Shown: positions 1-5,285 of the stretch, in pieces
Layout: every line of letters starts with the position of its first letter
Position numbering within the stretch: position 1 is the first letter of the stretch
Made by a program: the position numbers and the translations under genes
The notes under the pieces: model-generated
What the model was told of the DNA's origin: nothing
Databases searched by the model: none
The model's input: the letters and a program-made list of their open reading frames with translations, nothing else
NCBI GenBank assembly: GCA_902798675.1
Contig: CADBXQ010000036.1
Span: forward strand, 7,371 to 12,738
DNA length: 5,368 nucleotides
Reading direction: 5' to 3'
DNA from: Oscillospiraceae bacterium
GTDB lineage: Bacteria > Bacillota > Clostridia > Oscillospirales > Ruminococcaceae

Positions 1-2579
1 ACTCTGTATGGCGAGCAGGAAACATAGTCTAGTCCGATTGAGTCGAAAAACTCTATGCTTTCGGGATCTGCCCCATGTTCGCCGCAAACCCCAAGGCAGA
101 TGTTTGGGCGAGTCTTTTTGCCAAGCTCAGAAGCGATTTTAACCAATTTTCCAACGCCGTCTTTGTCAAGCTTCGAAAAAGGATCGTGTTCATATATTTT
201 TTCGCTATAGTAATCTTTCAAAAATTTTCCAGAATCATCGCGGCTGAGTCCAAATGTCATCTGGGTCAGGTCATTTGTTCCGAAGCTAAAAAATTCAGCA
301 TCTTTTGCTATTTCGTCTGCGGTTAAAGCTGCTCGCGGAACTTCAATCATTGTTCCAACAACATATTTTAACTTGATTTTTGCGGCCTTGATCAGCGAGT
401 CCGCCGTTTTAACGATAACTTTTTTAACATTTTGCAGTTCTTTAACATCCCCAACCAATGGAACCATAATCTCAGGAACCAATTCCCAGTTTGGATGCTT
501 TTTTGAAACATTAATTGCTGCGTTTATGATGGCCGTCGTTTGCATAACCGCAATTTCTGGATATGTTATAGCTAAACGACATCCGCGATGGCCCATCATC
601 GGATTAAACTCCCTCAAAGATTTAACCCTTGATTTTATTTCATCAAGCGAAACCCCCATATCCTGCGCGAGCCTTTCCTGCTGGGGCCTTTTTTGGGGAA
701 CAAATTCATGCAAAGGCGGATCTAGAAGGCGAATTGTGACTGGTTTTTCTTCCAAAGCTTCGTAGATTTGCTCAAAATCTTTTTGCTGAATTGGCAAAAG
801 TTTGTCTAGAGCGTCTTTCCTTTGTTTTTCAGTTTTAGAAACGATCATCTGGCGCATAACCCGAATCCTGTCCGAATCAAAAAACATGTGTTCTGTCCTG
901 CAAAGCCCAACTCCTTTTGCTCCAAAGCAAACAGCCTGCCTGGCATCACGAGGTGTGTCTGCGTTAGCTCGAACTTTTAAGCGCCCGATTTCATCCGCCC
1001 AGTCCATTATAGTCTTGAAATATCCAGAAATTTTAGCATCAACCGTTGAAATCGCCTCGCCATACACATTTCCAGTCAACCCATCCAGTGATATATAATC
1101 GCCTTTTGTATATTTTTTACCACTAATCTCAACAAAATTTTTCTCTTCATCAACCTTAATTCCCGCGCAGCCACATATGCAACATTTTCCCATCCCTCGA
1201 GCAACAACCGCTGCATGCGACGTCATTCCGCCCCGCATCGTCAAAACGCCTTCGGCTGAATCCATCCCCTCAATGTCTTCCGGCGAAGTTTCCGAGCGAA
1301 CCAAAATCACTTTATCGCCATTTTTAGCCTCACAAATCGCATCCTTCGAGCAAAAAACAACCTTCCCGCAAGCTGCCCCGGGAGAAGCCGCAAGCCCTGA
1401 AGCTATTGGGGAAAGCTTTTCAAGTTTTTTCTTATCAAACTGGGGATGTAGCAAAGCGTCTAAAGAGTTTGGATCGATCATTTGAACCGCCTTTTGCTTG
1501 CTGATTTTTCCCTCAGAAACCAAGTCACACGCTATTTTGAGGGCTGCAAAAGGCGTCCTTTTTCCATTTCGCGTCTGCAAAATATATAGCTTTCCTTCCT
1601 CAACTGTGAATTCAACGTCCTGCATATCTTTATAATGATTTTCAAGTATATCACATATTTTCTTCAGTTTCTCATAAATTTTCGGCATAGTCTTGTTTAA
1701 ATCATCGATTGGGCTTGGAGTCCTGATTCCTGCGACAACGTCCTCCCCTTGTGCGTTCATCAAAAATTCCCCAAACAGATTATTCTCACCCGTCGATGCG
1801 TTTCGTGTGAATAAAACGCCTGTTCCGGACTGCTCTCCCATATTTCCAAAGACCATCATCTGAACATTAACCGCCGTTCCCCAATCAGACGGAATGTCAT
1901 TGAGTTGTCTATAATATATTGCGCGAGGTGTGTTCCAAGATCTGAAAACCGCTTCAACCGCCTCAATCAACTGAACTTTAGGAGATGAAGGAAATTCACA
2001 TTTTTTATGATATCTATAATATTTCTTAAACTGTTTGATTATATTTTCAAGATCAGCTTCGTCCAGTTCAGCGTCCAATCTGGCGCCTTTTGATTTTTTA
2101 ACATTTTCGATTATATCTTCAAAATCCTTTATATCCATCCCCATAACAACATTCGAAAACATTTGAATAAACCTGCGATATGAATCCAGGGCAAAGCGCC
2201 TGTTTTTCGTCTTTTTCGCAAGCCCTTCCAAAACCTCATCATTAAGCCCTAAATTGAGAATTGTGTCCATCATGCCCGGCATCGAAACCCGAGCGCCCGA
2301 TCGAACCGAAACCAACAGCGGATTTTTGGGATCTGCGAACTTTTTTTGAGAGGAGTGCTCCAGTTTTAACATATATTCCTCTATTTGGGAAATAATCGAT
2401 TGAGGAAGCTTTTTATCATTGCCATAATACTGGGCGCAGGCCTGAGTGGATATCGTGAATCCATCTGGAACCGGGAGCCCCATGTGCTTCATTTGCGCAA
2501 GATTTGCGCCTTTTCCGCCTAAAATTTCACGCATTGCTTGGTTGCCTTCTTTGAATGAATAAACAAATTTAGTGTCCAT
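1..2579 (-). CDS. ppdK: Pyruvate, phosphate dikinase (C-terminal end cut by window edge)
   Basis: PPDK catalyses the reversible reaction PEP + AMP + PPi = pyruvate + ATP + Pi in the cytoplasm. In anaerobes it can serve PPi-linked glycolysis or PEP synthesis. The frame is open without a stop from ATG (2579-2577) to the edge, giving 859 codons against about 875 in the family, so only some 15 residues are missing. The N-terminal ATP-grasp domain shows GGKGANLAQM (21-30), SVRSGARVSMPGMMDTILNL and LQTRNGKRT. The central phosphohistidine domain has GGMTSHAAVVARGMG with the catalytic His at residue 455 (codon 1217-1215), the same number as in C. symbiosum. The C-terminal PEP/pyruvate barrel has GLCRTEHMFF, LDPPLHEF, GHRGCRLAITYPEI, GTMIEVPRAAL, FGTNDLTQMTFG and GVCGEHG, whose Cys at 832 matches catalytic Cys831. 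All key residues I know of are present. The start is fixed by GGAGGGG at 2594-2588, 8 nt upstream. No PPDK regulatory protein gene is visible nearby. Confidence 0.98.
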   Translation of the reverse strand, partial: MDTKFVYSFKEGNQAMREILGGKGANLAQMKHMGLPVPDGFTISTQACAQYYGNDKKLPQSIISQIEEYMLKLEHSSQKKFADPKNPLLVSVRSGARVSMPGMMDTILNLGLNDEVLEGLAKKTKNRRFALDSYRRFIQMFSNVVMGMDIKDFEDIIENVKKSKGARLDAELDEADLENIIKQFKKYYRYHKKCEFPSSPKVQLIEAVEAVFRSWNTPRAIYYRQLNDIPSDWGTAVNVQMMVFGNMGEQSGTGVLFTRNASTGENNLFGEFLMNAQGEDVVAGIRTPSPIDDLNKTMPKIYEKLKKICDILENHYKDMQDVEFTVEEGKLYILQTRNGKRTPFAALKIACDLVSEGKISKQKAVQMIDPNSLDALLHPQFDKKKLEKLSPIASGLAASPGAACGKVVFCSKDAICEAKNGDKVILVRSETSPEDIEGMDSAEGVLTMRGGMTSHAAVVARGMGKCCICGCAGIKVDEEKNFVEISGKKYTKGDYISLDGLTGNVYGEAISTVDAKISGYFKTIMDWADEIGRLKVRANADTPRDARQAVCFGAKGVGLCRTEHMFFDSDRIRVMRQMIVSKTEKQRKDALDKLLPIQQKDFEQIYEALEEKPVTIRLLDPPLHEFVPQKRPQQERLAQDMGVSLDEIKSRVKSLREFNPMMGHRGCRLAITYPEIAVMQTTAIINAAINVSKKHPNWELVPEIMVPLVGDVKELQNVKKVIVKTADSLIKAAKIKLKYVVGTMIEVPRAALTADEIAKDAEFFSFGTNDLTQMTFGLSRDDSGKFLKDYYSEKIYEHDPFSKLDKDGVGKLVKIASELGKKTRPNICLGVCGEHGADPESIEFFDSIGLDYVSCSPYR

Positions 2580-2587
2580 AAAAAATT

Positions 2588-2594
2588 CCCCTCC
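2588..2594 (-). promoter_or_regulatory. Ribosome binding site of ppdK
   Basis: On the minus strand this reads GGAGGGG, 8 nt before the ATG at 2579. It fixes the start of ppdK, and the protein begins MDTKFVYSFKEGN, aligning with the usual PPDK N-terminus. Confidence 0.85.
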
Positions 2595-2659
2595 ATATCC
2601 AAATATATTCTATTAAATGAAAAATTTTTGTTTATCGACAATTTTCCATTCCATCATCA

Positions 2660-2688
2660 ATTATACCACACATAAAAACAAATTTCAA
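2660..2688 (-). promoter_or_regulatory. Sigma-A-type extended -10 promoter for ppdK
   Basis: Read on the minus strand, there is a -35 box TTGAAA (2688-2683), a 17-nt spacer and a perfect -10 box TATAAT (2665-2660). The spacer ends in TGG, giving the extended -10 form TGnTATAAT. Transcription would begin near 2653, leaving a leader of about 74 nt before the ppdK start. This is the best promoter match I see in the window. I see no riboswitch-like or terminator-like structure in the short leader. Confidence 0.75.
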
Positions 2689-2785
2689 CTCTCCATAAAA
2701 AGCAAACAATAAATGCATATTTATAATAATTTTTGCTGATTTATCCTCGCTTATTCCTGCCCTTTCTTTTCCCGGTTAAAATTTC

Positions 2786-2813
2786 AAAATGCATTTTAAA
2801 AAATCGTGATTTT
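2786..2813. promoter_or_regulatory. Two adjacent palindromes, possible operators
   Basis: A perfect 12-bp palindrome AAAATGCATTTT (2786-2797) is followed two bases later by the inverted repeat AAAATC-gt-GATTTT (2800-2813). A related imperfect inverted repeat centred on ATCA-tg-TGAT (2834-2843) lies about 32 bp, or three helical turns, further on. The latter two share GTGATTTT. The position between divergent promoters fits transcription-factor binding, but the AT-rich background makes chance palindromes fairly likely and I do not recognise the motif. Confidence 0.35.
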
Positions 2814-2845
2814 AAACATTTTTTCTGTAAAATATCATGTGATTT

Positions 2846-2874
2846 TTGGTTAATTCTAACAATATTATTATAAT
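2846..2874 (+). promoter_or_regulatory. Possible upstream promoter for the DUF5685 operon
   Basis: TTGGTT (2846-2851, three of six matches to TTGACA) lies 17 nt before a perfect TATAAT (2869-2874). The -10 box sits inside the palindrome TATTATAATA (2866-2875). Transcription would start near 2881. It is weaker in the -35 region and less certain than the promoter at 2919-2927. Confidence 0.3.
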
Positions 2875-2898
2875 ACACCAAATGTGTTTGAAAATCTG

Positions 2899-2927
2899 TT
2901 TTAATATTTTAAATTTTGTGTTATAAT
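2899..2927 (+). promoter_or_regulatory. Extended -10 promoter for the DUF5685 operon
   Basis: TGTTATAAT (2919-2927) combines a perfect TATAAT with the extended -10 TG. The hexamer 17 nt upstream is TTTTAA (2899-2904), a weak -35, which is tolerable with an extended -10. Transcription would begin near 2934, about 30 nt before the start codon. An ATGCAT motif (2944-2949) then falls just downstream of the start site, where a repressor could act. Confidence 0.55.
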
Positions 2928-2952
2928 ATAGTTTGAATTGTTAATGCATTTG

Positions 2953-2959
2953 AAAGGTG
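2953..2959 (+). promoter_or_regulatory. Ribosome binding site of the DUF5685 gene; decides among three ATGs
   Basis: AAAGGTG is followed by three consecutive in-frame ATG codons at 2961, 2964 and 2967. The first is only 1 nt after the site, the second 4 nt and the third 7 nt. Spacing favours the third, or possibly the second, as the true start. Confidence 0.55.
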
Positions 2960-2966
2960 TATGATG

Positions 2967-3872
2967 ATGTTTGGATATGTTAGGCCATTTATCCCCGAGC
3001 TTAAAGTTTGTGAAAATGAAATATATAGAGCGATTTACTGCGGACTATGTAAACAACTGGGGCGATCATATAGCCAACTGTCTCGCTTGATGCTGCGCTA
3101 TGATATTATTTTTTTAGTTTTGTTTTCGCTTGGTTTATCGGAGGAAAATGTTGAATTCAAAAAGCAAAATTGCCTGCTCCATCCCCTAAAAAAAGAGCTT
3201 TGTCTTGAAAATTGCTCCTCTCTGGAAAAAGCTGCTGACATTAGCGTCATTTTCGCCTATTTTAAATTTATTGACAATGTCAAGGATGAAAAATTTTTCA
3301 AACGATTCATCTCAAATTTGAGCCTTTTAACTTTTAAAAATATGTTTCAAAAGGCAGCCAAGCGTCAAAGAGAAATATCAAACATTATTGAAAATTTCAT
3401 GAATAACCAGATTAATTTGGAAAACAGTCAAAAAAAATCTATAGATCAAGCGTGTGATCCAACAGCAAAATGTTTGGGACTTGTTGCTCAAACCCTCTCA
3501 AATAATCCACAAAATCAAAAAATTTTATATAGAATAGGGTATATGCTTGGCAGGTATATTTATATTATGGATGCGCTTGATGACATAGACAAAGATTTTA
3601 AATCAAAAGCTTTCAACCCTTTCCTTGCAAAAAATGCCGAGCTTAATGCTGAAAAAAAATCAAAAATTTTTGAAAATGCTCTTTTATCTTTAAATTTTTC
3701 CATCGCTCAACTTGCTGAATCTTTTGAACGCCTGCAAATCGAAAAATATAAGTCTATAATAAAAAATATAATATATTTTGGCCTGCGATCTGCCATAAAA
3801 AAGATTTTTGAAAAACACGGTCAGCCCCTCTCGCTTTTTTTAAATTGTTGTTGTGAATCGAAAAATTCTTGA
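2967..3872 (+). CDS. DUF5685-family protein of unknown function
   Basis: This 301-residue, mostly helical soluble protein begins MFGYVRPFIPELKVCE and continues YCGLCKQLGR, which I recognise as the start of the clostridial DUF5685 family; the function is unknown. The start was placed at the third of three tandem ATGs because of ribosome-binding-site spacing and because family members begin MFGYVRP; starting at 2961 would add two Met. Visible features are a CxxC pair (Cys25, Cys28), more cysteines at 69, 79, 83, 163 and 169, and a CCC run near the C-terminus (294-296). FIDNVKDE (Asp103, Asp107) and LGRYIYIMDALDDIDKD (Asp202, Asp205, Asp206, Asp208, Asp210, then NPF) form two Asp-rich segments about 100 residues apart, as in trans-isoprenyl synthases. 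That resemblance is inference. It is the first gene of a tight operon, 47 nt before the J-domain-like gene. No signal peptide or clear membrane helix is seen. Confidence 0.85.
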   Translation: MFGYVRPFIPELKVCENEIYRAIYCGLCKQLGRSYSQLSRLMLRYDIIFLVLFSLGLSEENVEFKKQNCLLHPLKKELCLENCSSLEKAADISVIFAYFKFIDNVKDEKFFKRFISNLSLLTFKNMFQKAAKRQREISNIIENFMNNQINLENSQKKSIDQACDPTAKCLGLVAQTLSNNPQNQKILYRIGYMLGRYIYIMDALDDIDKDFKSKAFNPFLAKNAELNAEKKSKIFENALLSLNFSIAQLAESFERLQIEKYKSIIKNIIYFGLRSAIKKIFEKHGQPLSLFLNCCCESKNS

Positions 3873-3919
3873 CTTTTTGAATTTTTATAAAACGCTTTTG
3901 ATTTGGAGGATATTACACA

Positions 3920-4573
3920 ATGGAAGAATTTTACAAATTATTAGGAATTGATGAAAACGCAACCGACTCACAGATTAAAGCTGCGTATATTGCGATGAAA
4001 AACAAATATGACCCCGGAAGCTATGAAAAAGAAGACCTCATTCGCCACGCAGAGGAAAAAACAAAGGAAATAACCCAAGCTTTTGACGAAATAATGAACA
4101 GCCGAAGGATGGCCAGGATGAAAAATGGGGAGCCTGTTGCCGACGATTCAGACGCATATAAAAGCGCAAAATCAACTGGAGCGCCTGATGATTTTAACCA
4201 TATCCAGCAGCTGATTGATTCGGATGACCTCGACGTTGCTGAAGAAAGCCTTGACGCAATGCCCCAAAATCTTCGAACAGCAAATTGGTTTTATTTAAAG
4301 GGCTTGATCTTCTTTAAAAAGGGTTGGCTTGGAGAAGCAACCGAATTTTTCTCCGCGTCTTGCAAAATGGACCCAAAAAACATAACATATAAACGCGCTT
4401 TAGAGCAGGCCGTTTGGCAAAGAAGCGGAAATTTTGGAAATCCAAACGGCAAAGATTCATATCAAAGCATGGCAGGGTGCGCGCCTGGATGCGATTTGTG
4501 TAATTTATGCGGTGCGTTTCTTTGCGCAGACTGCTGCTTCAGGTGTATGGGCGGGGGTTATACTAGGTGTTGA
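3920..4573 (+). CDS. J-domain-like/TPR-like protein with Cys-rich tail and degenerate HPD motif
   Basis: This cytoplasmic-looking protein has 217 residues. Residues 1-63 fit a J-domain: EFYKLLGIDENATDSQIKAAY, then KYDPGSY, then EEKTKEITQAFDEIM. The HPD signature needed to activate Hsp70 is replaced by Asp31-Pro32-Gly33, so it is probably not a conventional co-chaperone. After an acidic linker (about 70-90), residues 92-163 resemble TPR helices (IQQLIDSDDLDVAEESLDAMP; WFYLKGLIFFKKGWLGEATEFF; CKMDPKN). The tail has nine cysteines at 187, 191, 194, 197, 202, 205, 206, 209 and 217, the last being the final residue. Many clostridial J/TPR proteins of this kind have such tails, and I recall them beside DUF5685 genes. 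A GGAGG site (3905-3909) lies 10 nt before the ATG. It follows the DUF5685 gene by 47 nt and precedes the membrane-protein gene by 19 nt. The tail may bind metal or be a modification site; this is not shown. Confidence 0.9.
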   Translation: MEEFYKLLGIDENATDSQIKAAYIAMKNKYDPGSYEKEDLIRHAEEKTKEITQAFDEIMNSRRMARMKNGEPVADDSDAYKSAKSTGAPDDFNHIQQLIDSDDLDVAEESLDAMPQNLRTANWFYLKGLIFFKKGWLGEATEFFSASCKMDPKNITYKRALEQAVWQRSGNFGNPNGKDSYQSMAGCAPGCDLCNLCGAFLCADCCFRCMGGGYTRC

Positions 4574-4592
4574 AATTGGAAGGACTTGACTA

Positions 4593-5123
4593 ATGGGAGA
4601 TGTTAAAAAAATAACATATTGTGGCTTGATTTCTGCGCTGAGTGTTGCTATAATGTTTATTGGGGGGGTTGTTTCATTTCTGGATTACTCTGTTTCCGGG
4701 CTTTGCGGAGCGTTTTTGATTGTTGTTGTCTTGGAAATTGGGAAAAATCGCGCTTTTTTCGTTTATCTGACGGTTTCAGCTTTATCTTTAATCCTGATTT
4801 CTGAAAAAAACATAGCCCTAACATATATTCTAATATTTGGATATTATCCAATGCTGAAATCATCCATTGAAAAATTAAACGCAAGAATTTTAGAATTTTT
4901 TTTAAAGCTTTCAATATTTTTCATTTCAAATCTTATGTATTTTTCTTTAACTGCTTTATTGTTTGGGCTTGATTTTCTCATGGAATCCGGGTTTTTAATG
5001 TTGGTTTTGAGTTTTTTAGCTTCGGTTTTAACATCCCAAGTCTATGACATATTTCTCTCATGCTTCACAACACACTATATAAAAGTGCTTCGTCCCAAAA
5101 TTTTTAAATATATTTTTAAATAA
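4593..5123 (+). CDS. Small integral membrane protein, ECF S-component-like, function unknown
   Basis: This 176-residue, very hydrophobic protein has five or six likely membrane segments, at about 8-29, 33-49, 53-70, 73-88, 100-125 and 128-157. It starts MGDVKKITYCGLISALSVAIM, an opening (lysines, then Y-x-GLxxALS) common in Firmicutes ECF-type substrate-binding subunits and their relatives. It contains LIFGYYPMLKSSIEKL (80-95), a FGYYP-x-xK signature I have seen in uncharacterised clostridial membrane proteins. The C-terminus is basic (RPKIFKYIFK). GGAAGGA (4578-4584) lies 8 nt before the ATG and the gene starts 19 nt after the J-like gene, so it is almost certainly cotranscribed and possibly translationally linked. 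No ABC or ECF T/A components are visible, so transport is only a guess. A run of seven Gs (4662-4668) lies inside codons 24-26. Confidence 0.8.
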   Translation: MGDVKKITYCGLISALSVAIMFIGGVVSFLDYSVSGLCGAFLIVVVLEIGKNRAFFVYLTVSALSLILISEKNIALTYILIFGYYPMLKSSIEKLNARILEFFLKLSIFFISNLMYFSLTALLFGLDFLMESGFLMLVLSFLASVLTSQVYDIFLSCFTTHYIKVLRPKIFKYIFK

Positions 5124-5210
5124 ACTAAAAAAAACACATATTAATTTAAATTATTATATTTTCATCCATTCTCTCGTTTATATGAAAATTATCCTAAAAT
5201 ATATGCTTAA

Positions 5211-5240
5211 TTGTCAAAAAAACGCAACAAATTCTATTGT
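5211..5240 (+). promoter_or_regulatory. Possible promoter for the lipoprotein gene
   Basis: TTGTCA (5211-5216, five of six matches to the -35 consensus) is followed after 18 nt by TATTGT (5235-5240, four of six matches to TATAAT). It lies about 45 nt upstream of the start codon, a sensible distance, but is only moderate in an AT-rich background. Confidence 0.35.
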
Positions 5241-5270
5241 TTTTTAAACACGCATGAATTTTACATAATT

Positions 5271-5277
5271 AAGGAGG
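5271..5277 (+). promoter_or_regulatory. Strong ribosome binding site of the lipoprotein gene
   Basis: AAGGAGG lies 8 nt before the ATG at 5286. A closer ATG at 5281 reads Met-Val-stop and is only 3 nt away, so 5286 is the chosen start. Confidence 0.85.
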
Positions 5278-5285
5278 ATTATGGT

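Larger units (their letters stand above)
2580..2960. other. Divergent intergenic region between ppdK and the DUF5685 operon
   Basis: This 381-nt stretch holds no convincing ORF on either strand. It carries the ppdK promoter and ribosome binding site on the minus strand and one or two promoters for the rightward genes. It also holds three ATGCAT motifs (2713-2718, 2789-2794, 2944-2949) and a run of palindromes between 2786 and 2846. A distant inverted repeat pairs AGCAAA (2701-2706) with TTTGCT (2732-2737) around an inner ATAAAT/ATTTAT pair (2709-2714, 2719-2724). The section at about 2746-2776 is pyrimidine-rich and less AT-rich than its surroundings; I cannot assign it. Most of the middle, about 2690-2870, lies upstream of both predicted transcripts, so its symmetry is more likely protein-binding DNA than RNA structure. 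Confidence 0.7.
5124..5285. other. AT-rich gap with weak inverted repeats; no clear terminator
   Basis: Between the operon and the lipoprotein gene I see no GC-rich hairpin followed by a U-run. What is present is weak: the palindrome TAATTTAAATTA (5142-5153), the inverted repeat ATTTTCAT/ATGAAAAT (5158-5165, 5182-5189, 16-nt loop), and AACAA/TTGTT (5226-5230, 5237-5241) followed by a T-run to 5246. Any of these could be regulatory or chance. Readthrough from the operon into the lipoprotein gene cannot be excluded. Confidence 0.4.

Noticed and set aside
75..1485. Plus-strand ORFs at 75-326, 373-765, 802-1098 and 1177-1485
   Set aside because: All lie antisense to the uninterrupted ppdK frame, which carries every PPDK signature. 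They lack ribosome binding sites and recognisable protein features.
1..2579. Possible frameshift or pseudogene in ppdK
   Set aside because: I checked the reading frame codon by codon to the window edge; there is no internal stop, and motifs appear in order at the expected spacing. The absent C-terminus is only the window boundary.
2701..2737. AGCAAA/TTTGCT stem-loop as a riboswitch or terminator
   Set aside because: It lies upstream of both predicted transcription starts, so it would not be in either leader RNA; the stem is short and AT-rich with no T-run.
3869..3891. TTGACT followed by TATAAA as an internal promoter before the J-like gene
   Set aside because: The spacer would be only 11 nt, too short for sigma-A recognition, and no -10 box lies at 16-18 nt.
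4619..4804. Plus-strand ORF in another frame inside the membrane-protein gene
   Set aside because: The overlapping frame 4593-5123 has a good ribosome binding site, family-like motifs and membrane segments; this one has no such support.
4657..4914. Minus-strand 85-codon ORF
   Set aside because: Antisense to the membrane-protein gene. The protein is rich in Lys and Gln with no recognisable motif, as expected of a reverse-frame shadow.
5217..5246. Possible rho-independent terminator AACAA/TTGTT followed by T-run
   Set aside because: The stem is five AT-rich pairs and too weak for termination; it also overlaps the likelier promoter of the next gene.
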